Below, in pieces: positions 1 through 7,081 of a DNA stretch of 7,982 nt. Source of the DNA: Myxococcota bacterium (lineage in GTDB: Bacteria; Myxococcota_C; UBA6777); the NCBI GenBank assembly GCA_963169055.1, contig CAUJFU010000065.1, positions 1-7,982 of the forward strand, written 5' to 3'. Numbering within the stretch: the stretch's first letter is position 1; each line of letters opens with the position of its first letter. Made by a program: the position numbers and the translations under genes. A model generated the notes under the pieces. It had not been told where the DNA came from. It was given only the letters and a program-made list of their open reading frames with translations, and ran no database searches.

Positions 1-2429
1 TCCGAAAGATGCGCTCGGATGCGAGACTGCGCTGTTTTAAGATCGTGGTCGTAACGGATCGCATCGATCTTCAACAGCAATTGTCCGAGACAGCACAACT
101 GACGGATGAACCACTGACAGTGATCAAAGCGAGACGTGAGGGGAACAAGTCGATCTCTGCCCTCGAAGAGATGAGAAGAGTTTTGTCACGAGAGGGGCGC
201 GATCTGGTCTTTGCGATGATCCAAGCCTACCGTGGAGAAAGCAAAAGCAGCGGGATACGCGATCTGGGTGCGGTAACGGAGGATGACGAAGAGTTTGTTG
301 AACGAGGCGAGGTGCTGGACTTTTCGGAAAAAGCAGAAGAACAAGAAGGAAACGCCCCTTCTTTGACTTTGGTTGCGCCCCCAAAAAGCAGCTCCTCGAA
401 AAGTGGCCAAAAACAAGCGGCGCCAAAAGGATTCCAAACCTTACCCGTCCTCAACGAAGACGAGAATATCCTTGTGATCGTCGACGAAGCACATCGCTCA
501 CACACCAACACAGCCCACGCCAACATGATGAATAGTCTGCCCAACTGCGCAAAAATCGGCTTTACAGGGACACCGATCATCACGGGGGCCAAGAAAAAAA
601 CCGCGCAAATCTTCGGGGAGTACATCGACCGTTATACACTCAAAGAATCCGAAGAAGACGGATCGACAGTGAAGATCCTCTACGAAGGGCGAACGTCCGA
701 GGGAGAAGTGGCGGAGGGTGAAACCTTGGATACGGTGTTTGAGAGTATGCTGGGCGTCTACAGCGCCGAGCAGATCGAAAAGATCAAGGCAAAGTACGCC
801 ACCAAAGGAAATATTGCAGAGTCCGAGCAGATGATCGCAGCGAAGTCACGGGATATGTTGCGGCACTATGTTGAGAACATCTTGCCGAATGGTCTAAAAG
901 CGCAGATCGTCGCAGTCAGCCGACGTGCCGCCATCCGCTATATCGCCGGACGGAGGCAAGCACAAACGGAGTTGGTGTCTCAGCTTCAAGGCTTGGGAGC
1001 CAAGCCGTTGACGCTGAGCAGCGAACAGCAAGAACGCCTTGACAAAGAACAGGGTTTCCTCGTGCGCGCCCACCCGTTTCTCGACCGCATCAAGATATTG
1101 GAATTTGCAGCGGTGATCTCAGGAAGCCATAACGACGAGCCTAGCTGGAAAGAATGGACAGATCGCACAAAAATCGCTACGCACATCGCAAGGTTCAAGA
1201 AGGCGATGCCTCAAGATCCAACGAAGTACGAAAGCCAAAAAGAAGACCCCCTCGCCTTTTTGGTGGTGAAGTCCATGTTATTAACAGGCTTTGACGCTCC
1301 CAACGAACAAGTCATGTACCTCGACCGCCACATCCAAGAAGCGGAGTTGCTTCAAGCCATCGCACGCGTCAACCGAACTTACAACACCAACACATACAAA
1401 AAAGAAGCAGGTCTTGTGGTGGACTACTACGGTGTAGCGCATCACTTACAAAACGCACTCCAAGCCTACAGCGGAGAAGATGTCGCGGGTGCTTTGCAAA
1501 GCCTCAAGGATGAGCTTCCGAAACTCCGAGACCGTCACCTCCGAGCACTGGATGTTTTTCAGACGCAAAAGCTGAGCATCAAAGATCAACATGCCTGTGT
1601 AGAAGCCCTTGAGGATCCACAGCTTCGGTGTCTTTTGCGTACAAGACTCAAAGAGTTTTTTGAGACACTGGACTTGGTGCTTCCTCGACCCGAAGGGCTG
1701 CCCTACCTCCAAGACGCAAAAACACTGGCCTTTATCCAAGCCCGTGCACACAACAAATACCGAGCGGCTGGCCCACTCATCGGCCAAGAGATCGGGGCCA
1801 AGGTTCGTGCGTTGCTTGATGCACACATCCAAGCGACCGATCCTTTGTTGTTGGTTCCGCCCATTGAGATCACCCACCCTGACTTTGAAAAGCACGTGCG
1901 CCAACAAAAGTCCCCACGCGCTCAAGCCAGCGAGATGGAACATGCGTTGCGGTACCATATCCGTATCCATCTAGACGAAGATCCCGCCTATTACGAAACA
2001 CTCTCGGAAAAGTTGGAACGTCTATTCGCGGAGATGCGGGGGGATTGGGAGCTTGTAGCTTCCTCGCTGCAAAAGCTGCTCGGAGAAACCCTGAGAGGCC
2101 GAGGAGTCGAAGAACTCCCGCAAGGGATCACGCCTACGGACGCCCCGTTTTACTTTCGGCTCAAGCAAAAGGTCTATGGAACATCAACCCTTTCAGAGAA
2201 GCAGATCGAGTGTTTGGCAAAGTTGACCGCCGCGTTGGTAAAAAAGATCAAAGAAGAGATTGCGCTTGTGGAATTCTGGAACAATACTCACGCACAAGAG
2301 ACCTTGCGTAAAGAGATTGTTGTGAAGCTGGATGATGAGGGTCTTGTCCCTCTCGGAGAACTCGAAGAACTCGCCGATCTTTTGATGGAACTTGCAAAGA
2401 CCAACGACGCCAAGCTACGGAGAACGTAG
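1..2429 (+). CDS. hsdR: Type I restriction enzyme R subunit HsdR, 5'-truncated by the window
   Basis: This is the motor and nuclease subunit of a type I restriction-modification complex, which translocates DNA with ATP and cleaves unmodified DNA. The reading frame is already open at base 3, and the first residues (R-K-M-R-S-D...FKIVVVTDRIDLQQQL) match HsdR sequence just after Walker A, so the gene starts upstream. The N-terminal nuclease domain and Walker A are not visible. Counting from the first in-window Met (base 9), the superfamily 2 helicase motifs are in order: DEAH at 159-162, TGTP at 186-189, LLTGFDAP at 424-431 and QAIARVNR at 449-456. The rest is the helical C-terminal region that binds the methylase core. 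About 807 residues are present, consistent with a protein of about 1,000-1,150. One oddity is a low-complexity acidic then Ser/Lys-rich insertion at about residues 91-141, before the DEAH box. No frameshift is seen. Confidence 0.95.
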   Translation, partial: RKMRSDARLRCFKIVVVTDRIDLQQQLSETAQLTDEPLTVIKARREGNKSISALEEMRRVLSREGRDLVFAMIQAYRGESKSSGIRDLGAVTEDDEEFVERGEVLDFSEKAEEQEGNAPSLTLVAPPKSSSSKSGQKQAAPKGFQTLPVLNEDENILVIVDEAHRSHTNTAHANMMNSLPNCAKIGFTGTPIITGAKKKTAQIFGEYIDRYTLKESEEDGSTVKILYEGRTSEGEVAEGETLDTVFESMLGVYSAEQIEKIKAKYATKGNIAESEQMIAAKSRDMLRHYVENILPNGLKAQIVAVSRRAAIRYIAGRRQAQTELVSQLQGLGAKPLTLSSEQQERLDKEQGFLVRAHPFLDRIKILEFAAVISGSHNDEPSWKEWTDRTKIATHIARFKKAMPQDPTKYESQKEDPLAFLVVKSMLLTGFDAPNEQVMYLDRHIQEAELLQAIARVNRTYNTNTYKKEAGLVVDYYGVAHHLQNALQAYSGEDVAGALQSLKDELPKLRDRHLRALDVFQTQKLSIKDQHACVEALEDPQLRCLLRTRLKEFFETLDLVLPRPEGLPYLQDAKTLAFIQARAHNKYRAAGPLIGQEIGAKVRALLDAHIQATDPLLLVPPIEITHPDFEKHVRQQKSPRAQASEMEHALRYHIRIHLDEDPAYYETLSEKLERLFAEMRGDWELVASSLQKLLGETLRGRGVEELPQGITPTDAPFYFRLKQKVYGTSTLSEKQIECLAKLTAALVKKIKEEIALVEFWNNTHAQETLRKEIVVKLDDEGLVPLGELEELADLLMELAKTNDAKLRRT

Positions 2430-2468
2430 TATCCTTTACAAAATCAGGAGAAAGAGATCCAACAACCC

Positions 2469-3335
2469 ATGTCCAGCCTCTACACATCACCCAAACCTTC
2501 GCTCTTGCTTTCGGGTTCCCCTGTCTCCTCCCACCCGCTCGCGGAGTCTTTCTCGCTTTCTGGCTTGTTTTTCCACGTGACGCGGAGCGCAAAGCGCAAA
2601 ACATTGGATATCGTGATCGAAAGAGACGGTACACTCTGTGTATCTGCGCCTGTGGGGGTTGGCCTCGAAACCATCGAAGCGTTGGTCACGCGCAGATTGC
2701 CCCTGCTGTACACAAAACTAGAAAAACAAGCAGCACTGCAAAAGCCCATCCCAACAAAAGAATACGTGAACGGTGAAGGTTTCTATTATCTCGGCCGCAG
2801 CTATCGACTCCTGCTTGTCGAAGAGCAAGATAAGCCGCTCAAACTCATGGGGGGGCGCTTTCGGATGTTGCATTCTGCTTTGAAAAGCCCTTCAAACTTG
2901 GAAAACAACCATCGCCCTCCAAGAAAAGCGCAGACTCCTTTCTTGCTCAACCCAAACAACAAGGAAGAAAAAGAAAACACCCAAGCGCAAGGAAAAAAGC
3001 TTTTTGTTGCGTGGTACAAGGAACATGCAACTGTTTGGTTGACGCGCCAAGCCACACGTTGGTCTCCCCGCTTGGCGGCAAAACCAAAAGCGGTACAACT
3101 CTGCGATCTCAGCTACCGTTGGGGTTCATGCGACCCTGACGGCACCCTCCAATTCCATTGGCAGACGATCCTATTGCCTCCAAACATCGTCGAGTATGTG
3201 TTGGTTCACGAGATGGTTCATCTACACGAACCAAACCACGGCAAGGCATTTTGGCAAAGGTTGGCTCGTGCGATGCCAGACTATGAAGAACGCAAAGAGT
3301 GGTTAGCGGTCAACGGGATGCGTTACGGGCTGTGA
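2469..3335 (+). CDS. YgjP/DUF45-type (SprT/M48-like) zinc metallopeptidase
   Basis: This is a predicted zinc-dependent metallopeptidase of the YgjP-like family (often annotated 'M48 family' or 'DUF45'), 288 residues. The signature is clear: SYRWGSC at residues 215-221, HEMVH (HExxH zinc motif, catalytic Glu) at 247-251, and EPNHGKAFW with a likely third ligand, His257. No signal peptide is seen, so it is probably cytoplasmic. It starts 39 bp after the hsdR stop on the same strand, so co-transcription is likely; this family very often sits next to hsdR, with unknown role. It is longer than the usual 230-240 residues because of an N-terminal extension of about 30 residues and a polar Asn/Lys/Gln-rich insertion at about 136-176. 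AGGAG at 2446-2450 lies 18 bp before the ATG, which is long. An in-frame ATC at 2457 sits 6 bp after it, but the ATG remains the default start. The substrate is unknown. Confidence 0.88.
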   Translation: MSSLYTSPKPSLLLSGSPVSSHPLAESFSLSGLFFHVTRSAKRKTLDIVIERDGTLCVSAPVGVGLETIEALVTRRLPLLYTKLEKQAALQKPIPTKEYVNGEGFYYLGRSYRLLLVEEQDKPLKLMGGRFRMLHSALKSPSNLENNHRPPRKAQTPFLLNPNNKEEKENTQAQGKKLFVAWYKEHATVWLTRQATRWSPRLAAKPKAVQLCDLSYRWGSCDPDGTLQFHWQTILLPPNIVEYVLVHEMVHLHEPNHGKAFWQRLARAMPDYEERKEWLAVNGMRYGL

Positions 3336-3587
3336 GGAATCATACGACACCGAGCGGTTGGGTTCGCGTGGAAGATGGAAAGGCGGCTGGTCTCGATTCG
3401 GCAGATTCTTGTGTAGGGGCGTATTGCATACGCCCTAGAGCATAGGGCATTCGGCAGTTTCCTGTGTAGGGTTGTATTGCATACGCCCCAGAACATAGGG
3501 CATATAGACCACACGCAAACTCGGATCTTGTAAAGAGGGCGAAAGCCAAAAAGAAGAAGTCCCACGCCCAGAAAGAAGAGCAGAGAA
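3336..3587. other. Intergenic spacer with REP-like repeats
   Basis: This 252-bp gap separates the metallopeptidase gene from the coiled-coil/HEPN pair. About 106 bp of it is the tandem repeat listed separately. I see no convincing intrinsic terminator after the metallopeptidase stop. A weak promoter-like pair (TTGCAT at 3477-3482 and TATAGA at 3503-3508, spacer 20 bp) overlaps the end of repeat copy 2 and would serve the downstream genes, but the spacing is poor. Minus-strand open frames here translate the repeats into peptides such as GRMQYAPTQES, which I treat as spurious. Confidence 0.7.
3396..3501. repeat. Two tandem 53-bp direct repeats, each with a palindrome (REP/MITE-like)
   Basis: Copy 1 is 3396-3448 and copy 2 is 3449-3501, directly abutting. 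They differ at 6 of 53 positions, read by eye. Each begins ATTCGGCAG and ends CATAGGGC. Copy 1 contains a perfect 8-bp inverted repeat, GGGCGTAT (3417-3424) and ATACGCCC (3428-3435), with a TGC loop. In copy 2 the left arm has drifted (GGTTGTAT), giving one wobble pair and one mismatch, while loop and right arm are conserved. Conservation centred on a short palindrome suggests a REP-like or miniature mobile element rather than simple slippage. No matching transposase gene is in the window. Confidence 0.85.
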
Positions 3588-4037
3588 ATGGAAACAACAA
3601 CGTTTATCGAACAACTCAAGGAACGGAAAGAGCAAAGAGAACAACAAGAAAAAGCCAAGCAAGCGTGGTTAAAAGAACTCCACGCGCTCCTTGACCAAAT
3701 GAAGGCTTGGCTCAAAGAGGCTCAAGACAACGGTGTCCTTCAGATCCACGACAAGAGCGTGAGCCTTTCTGAGATGGGCTTCGGTTCATACCAAGCTCCC
3801 GGACTGGTCTTGTTTCTTGGCTCTAGCGAAAAAGATGCGGTATTGGTTCATCCTCAACAAAAATCGTACATCAACGCAGACGGACGTGTAGATATCTTCA
3901 CGCAGGACGAACGATATATCCTTCTCAAACAAGTCGATGGCTGGTACATCACAGATCAAACGCACCCCAAAACACCGCAAAAACTCACAGAACAAAGCTT
4001 CCAAGCACTTTTGCTACAACTCTGGCCTGTTGAGTGA
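3588..4037 (+). CDS. Unknown protein with charged coiled-coil N-terminus, partner of HEPN gene
   Basis: I do not recognise this 149-residue protein. Residues 1-47 are strongly charged and helical (ERKEQREQQEKAKQAW), suggesting a coiled coil. Residues 50-125 look beta-rich (LVLFLGSS, DAVLVHP, RYILLKQVDGWYI), and 130-146 form a final helix. There is no signal peptide or membrane segment, so it is probably cytoplasmic. The purine-rich stretch AGAAGAGCAGAGAA just before the ATG gives a weak ribosome site. Its stop codon overlaps the GTG start of the next gene by 4 bp, implying translational coupling and a shared function. By position it could be an antitoxin, inhibitor or sensor for the HEPN protein, but it lacks the GSxxxG nucleotidyltransferase motif of the classic MNT partner, so the role is inference only. 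Codon use resembles the hsdR region. Confidence 0.8.
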   Translation: METTTFIEQLKERKEQREQQEKAKQAWLKELHALLDQMKAWLKEAQDNGVLQIHDKSVSLSEMGFGSYQAPGLVLFLGSSEKDAVLVHPQQKSYINADGRVDIFTQDERYILLKQVDGWYITDQTHPKTPQKLTEQSFQALLLQLWPVE

Positions 4038-4579
4038 ATCGGATGGATGAGATTATCGAATGGTACGATTTTGTAGAGGCCAGCATCCGCCTCGCCCGCA
4101 ACACAACGAAGCATTATCCGCCTCCCGAACGTGTGTACGACAGGACACTCTTCGGAAGGGCTTTTGAAGAAAGCCCTGAATCTTTCCAAGAACTCCGCCA
4201 AAAACCCTTGCCAAGCGTACTTGAACAACTTAACGAAGCAACGGTAGTGCTGTTGTACGCAGCTTTTGAGCGCTCTCTTTTGCTACACCTCCAAGATGCA
4301 ATGTTCGATATCTTGGCGGAAAAAGAACAACAACCTTGGCTGGGAGAGTTAGCACTGATGCTCCCAGAAAAGGCCGAGCGTTGGCAGATCCGCGAGATAC
4401 TGGAATTGTTCCGCAAACAAGTGACGTCGAACTTGATCGGGCAGATGAAAGCCCTTTACGACTACCGCAATTGGTTGGCACACGGGAAGAAAGGCGACGC
4501 TCCTCCGCGTATTCTGCCACGAGACGCCTACACCCGATTCAAATCCTTTTTGCAGACAGCCCAGATCCACGAAAGATAA
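4034..4579 (+). CDS. HEPN-like protein, candidate RNase/toxin
   Basis: This 181-residue all-helical protein carries the HEPN signature. YRNWLAHGK at residues 144-152 contains R145-N-x3-H150, the R-x4-6-H motif with a polar residue after Arg that forms the metal-independent RNase site in active HEPN proteins. An upstream helix, AAFERSLL (76-83), resembles the conserved helix before it in HEPN proteins of the RiboL-PSP/MAE_28990 type. HEPN RNases are known as toxins, anticodon nucleases (PrrC, RloC) and effectors near restriction systems, so the position after hsdR fits a defence role. Translation probably starts at GTG 4034, overlapping the previous stop (GTGA); an in-frame ATG at 4043 is an alternative. 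No signal peptide is seen. The HEPN call is good; RNase activity and toxicity are inferred. Confidence 0.75.
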   Translation: MNRMDEIIEWYDFVEASIRLARNTTKHYPPPERVYDRTLFGRAFEESPESFQELRQKPLPSVLEQLNEATVVLLYAAFERSLLLHLQDAMFDILAEKEQQPWLGELALMLPEKAERWQIREILELFRKQVTSNLIGQMKALYDYRNWLAHGKKGDAPPRILPRDAYTRFKSFLQTAQIHER

Positions 4580-4622
4580 ACCCTACCACAAGCGTCACTT
4601 GCGAAAGTACATGAGCGGTCTT
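4580..4622. other. Short convergent intergenic gap
   Basis: This 43-bp gap lies between the converging HEPN and Deg protease genes. I see no strong hairpin with a T-run on either strand; only a 5-bp GAAAG/CTTTC pairing reaching into the protease gene. Each transcript may therefore run into the other gene as antisense. Confidence 0.6.
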
Positions 4623-5999
4623 TCAAGCGAGATCATCCGAACGATCTTTATGGATGCGATAGCGACGAAGCAGCCGCGTGTGTGCCTTGTCTGCGGCGGC
4701 CTTGTCCATCACGATCCGAAGATTCTGGCGGGTGGTCAACTCCAATAACTTCGGGGCGCTTTCGATCGCATCGATCAACTCGCGCAGGTCGCCGAGACGA
4801 CGACCGTTGCAGTGCGTGATCATCGAATGCTCCATCCCCTCGTAGCCGACATTGATCTCGTCCGCCAAGATGTGCGAAAGCACGATCACTTGGCGACATT
4901 CGGGCGTTGGATAGCCTTGAAAGTACAGATCCAACAGATCCTGCGGTGCATTCTGCTGCCAGTACTCCCACGTACACAGATAATCCCGACTCAAGGGCTG
5001 AAACACCAACCCTCCATAGATGTAATACGAAGGCAACACATCATAACGACTACGCGCAACAAGATAACGCAATGGCTGCAACGTCAGTTCCAATGTCTGC
5101 TCTTTCCCCTCACGCCACACCCGCAACGGCAGCTTGTCCCCCACAAATTGCTTGTGGCTCAGCCCCAAAAAAGAAGTGCGATACCGCTCTTCCAAAACCA
5201 CCGTCCCATCGTTGTCCAACACCACACCGTTGATCTCTAACAGCACATCCCCCTCTCGCAATACTCCCCATCCCGAATTCCCAAAATGCACCCCCGCGAT
5301 CAACACCCCTGTCTTGTTTTCTGGCAAACCGATATGCTTGCGCAACATCGCGTTCTCTAAGTATTGCACGCTGATTCCAAGCCCGGGGATCGTCGGCTCC
5401 ACACCGCGCCGATGTGCTTCCAAAAAGTGCTTGATCACGGGCATCGGGATGACTTCGCCGATGTTTTCGGCATCTTCGAGCGATTGAAACGCCACCCCAA
5501 TGATCTGATTGTCTTGGATGACCGGCCCACCGCTGTTTCCCGAATTGATCGCAGCGTCCACGGTCACCGCCAAAAGAGAACGCTGTGAGTGCGAATACTC
5601 CTGCACTTCCACACGAGAGACCACACCCTCCGTAATGGATATCTCGTTGCCACCGATTGGATAACCACACACCAATACTTTGTCCCGCAAGGATGGAAGC
5701 TCACCGAGCGAAAGCGTCGGAACATCCTTGAGAAACGCCGCATCTTCGACACGCAACAGCGCCAGATCCGCATCGTGGCAGATCGCTTCGACGTGGACGA
5801 CTTGGCGACGTGAATTCGAGGTCTTTTGAACCTGCAAAAAGGTCGCGTTGGCGACGACGTGCGCAGCCGTCAGGATCAAACCATCGGGCAAGACGATCCC
5901 CGATCCCGTCCCCGTCCCGGGCGTGCGCGCTTGCCACGGGCAATCATAATCAGGTTCTTGATAGGTCGCATGAATCTTGAGTACAGAAGGAAAGGTCAT
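4623..5999 (-). CDS. Deg/HtrA-family serine protease, plant Deg9-like architecture
   Basis: This is a trypsin-like (S1C) serine protease of 458 residues. The catalytic triad is visible: His47 in LTAAHVV, Asp78 in DADLALL and Ser156 in NSGNSGGP. The protease domain is about 25-205, followed by PDZ1 at about 210-305 (REGDVLLEINGVVLDNDGT), then a C-terminal region of about 315-450 (PSYYIYGGLVF, VLSHILADEINVGYE) matching the PDZ_3 region of plant Deg9/Deg2-type proteases. FQSLEDAENIGEVIP after the Ser motif is also typical of that group. I chose the ATG at 5999 because GAGGA (6009-6005) sits 5 bp upstream and the protein then begins as the family does. The longer frame from 6095 would read through a hairpin and add an implausible Cys-rich leader. 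With this start there is no signal peptide, so it is probably cytoplasmic, unlike periplasmic DegP. Its likely role is protein quality control or regulated proteolysis. Confidence 0.92.
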   Translation of the reverse strand: MTFPSVLKIHATYQEPDYDCPWQARTPGTGTGSGIVLPDGLILTAAHVVANATFLQVQKTSNSRRQVVHVEAICHDADLALLRVEDAAFLKDVPTLSLGELPSLRDKVLVCGYPIGGNEISITEGVVSRVEVQEYSHSQRSLLAVTVDAAINSGNSGGPVIQDNQIIGVAFQSLEDAENIGEVIPMPVIKHFLEAHRRGVEPTIPGLGISVQYLENAMLRKHIGLPENKTGVLIAGVHFGNSGWGVLREGDVLLEINGVVLDNDGTVVLEERYRTSFLGLSHKQFVGDKLPLRVWREGKEQTLELTLQPLRYLVARSRYDVLPSYYIYGGLVFQPLSRDYLCTWEYWQQNAPQDLLDLYFQGYPTPECRQVIVLSHILADEINVGYEGMEHSMITHCNGRRLGDLRELIDAIESAPKLLELTTRQNLRIVMDKAAADKAHTRLLRRYRIHKDRSDDLA

Positions 6000-6004
6000 C
6001 CATA

Positions 6005-6009
6005 TCCTC
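6005..6009 (-). promoter_or_regulatory. Shine-Dalgarno site deciding the Deg protease start
   Basis: Read on the minus strand this is GAGGA, 5 bp before the ATG at 5999. It supports that start over the upstream in-frame Met codons at 6095, 6065 and 6047. Confidence 0.75.
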
Positions 6010-6022
6010 GATATGATTGTAC

Positions 6023-6077
6023 AAAAAAGTGAGCAAGGCGACCCCATCGCAGCGAAAAGCACCATCCTATCGCCTTG
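6023..6077 (-). terminator. Possible intrinsic terminator after the Cys-rich lipoprotein gene
   Basis: On the minus strand a perfect 8-bp stem, CAAGGCGA (6077-6070) and TCGCCTTG (6041-6034), is followed five bases later by six T (6028-6023). It sits just past the stop of the 6100-7035 gene and before the protease start, the right place for a terminator. The 28-base loop and the gap before the T-run are atypical, so it may instead be a weak terminator or chance pairing. Confidence 0.4.
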
Positions 6078-6099
6078 ATGACACACCTCAAACAACGCA

Positions 6100-7035
6100 C
6101 TAAGGAATCTTTACCCACGGATCAAAGGTCAGATACCCTTCGCGTGAAAAGCACAAATCACGAACCGCTTGGATGGTCAACTGGTCGCCACTCAAAACAA
6201 CTCGATACACCCCCTTGGGTTGGGTCGGATGCGACTTGGTGCAATTGGTCCCCGCTGCATCCAACACCTCTAGCTGATCCCCCTGCAAGGTGTACGTTCC
6301 CTCCGCGATCTTTTGCTGGTCGTGGAACATCTCGTAGCCTCCCCCCGACAAAAACGTGATCTGGAATCGATAGGGCGGAACCGTCTCATTGCGGCGACGC
6401 CACGATCCCACCAACGCACTCACAGGCACACAACCCTCATCGACCTTGCCATCGCAGTTTTCATCCAGATTGTTCCCGCAAACCTCCGGCCTCGGTAGAA
6501 CTTCTCCCACGCATCCGCCCCAACGACCGCCCTCACAGCGTTGCGTCCCTCCCTTGCACAACCCCACCCCCAACGTCCCCATCGGCCCTGTATAACACGA
6601 CCGCTCGCTTCCTTCCGCTCCACAACCCTCGACCGCGCAACGCCCTTCGGTACACACACGCCCCTGCTCGCACCGTTGCGCAACCCACGCATCCCCCGCA
6701 GCATTGCAAACCTCAACCGTCTGCGCGTCCCGACAACGCGAGACACTCGTTCGGCAAACCACGCTCCCTTCGACCGAAACCTCCCTGCCTTCCTCCGGTA
6801 CAGCTTCCACCACCCCCTCCGGCTCAGAGCCATGCGGTTGGGTCATCGTCTCAGAACCCCCGTCACTTCCGCCCTCTTGTTCTATCTTCTCAGGCGTCCT
6901 TTCTTCCAATACACCGTCGCCCGCCACACAACGGCCCTGCACAAACTGCTCCCCTCCACGGCACACCAACGGACGCTCGCACGCCCACACACACCCCACA
7001 CACACGCTCACACACACAACGATCCATGCTCGCAT
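6100..7035 (-). CDS. Cys-rich predicted lipoprotein with myxobacterial metal-binding-like motif and lipocalin-like C-terminus
   Basis: This predicted exported protein has 311 residues. Residues 1-19 form a hydrophobic signal (RAWIVVCVSVCVGCVWAC). Cys15 or Cys19 could be the lipidated residue, but neither has an ideal lipobox. Residues 25-36 (CRGGEQFVQGRC) and 94-138 are Cys-rich, separated by a low-complexity Glu/Gly/Ser linker (40-92). Residues 147-175 (CYTGPMGTLGVGLC, then GTQRCEGGRWGGC) and EVCGNNLDENCDGKVDEGC (184-202) form the segment widespread in myxobacterial surface proteins and related to the MopE metal-binding motif. Residues 205-311 (LVGSWRRRNE..., GGGYEMF, GTYTLQGDQLEV, GVYRVVLSGDQLTI) resemble a lipocalin/calycin-like beta barrel. 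I chose the ATG at 7035 because GGAG (7047-7044) is 8 bp upstream and the signal peptide begins there; earlier in-frame Mets add charged residues before it. It is probably on the cell surface or in the periplasm; ligand unknown. Confidence 0.85.
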   Translation of the reverse strand: MRAWIVVCVSVCVGCVWACERPLVCRGGEQFVQGRCVAGDGVLEERTPEKIEQEGGSDGGSETMTQPHGSEPEGVVEAVPEEGREVSVEGSVVCRTSVSRCRDAQTVEVCNAAGDAWVAQRCEQGRVCTEGRCAVEGCGAEGSERSCYTGPMGTLGVGLCKGGTQRCEGGRWGGCVGEVLPRPEVCGNNLDENCDGKVDEGCVPVSALVGSWRRRNETVPPYRFQITFLSGGGYEMFHDQQKIAEGTYTLQGDQLEVLDAAGTNCTKSHPTQPKGVYRVVLSGDQLTIQAVRDLCFSREGYLTFDPWVKIP

Positions 7036-7043
7036 CACACACG

Positions 7044-7050
7044 CTCCCTC
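7044..7050 (-). promoter_or_regulatory. Shine-Dalgarno site for the Cys-rich lipoprotein gene
   Basis: On the minus strand this reads GAGGGAG, ending 8 bp before the ATG at 7035. It supports that start over the in-frame Met codons at 7095 and 7071. Confidence 0.65.
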
Positions 7051-7081
7051 TACATCCCAAAACACTCGCATCTTCCGTGGG

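Noticed and set aside
1446-1970. Minus-strand 174-codon open frame inside hsdR
   Set aside because: It lies fully opposite well-conserved HsdR coding sequence and shows no family resemblance.
3396-3501. CRISPR array
   Set aside because: The two copies abut directly with no unique spacers, and no cas gene is present.
3323-3715. Minus-strand open frames with repeated peptides such as GRMQYAPTQES
   Set aside because: They are translations of the tandem 53-bp repeat, lack a good ribosome site, and overlap the start of the coiled-coil gene. The repetition comes from the DNA element, not from a protein.
6016-6021. TACAAT on the minus strand as -10 box of the protease promoter
   Set aside because: No matching -35 at 15-19 bp, and the implied start would leave only about 10 bp before the ATG, overlapping the ribosome site.
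6000-6095. Extended N-terminus of the Deg protease from the ATG at 6095
   Set aside because: The 32 extra residues span the inverted repeat and T-run between the two genes, look nothing like the family N-terminus, and the ATG at 5999 has its own GAGGA site.
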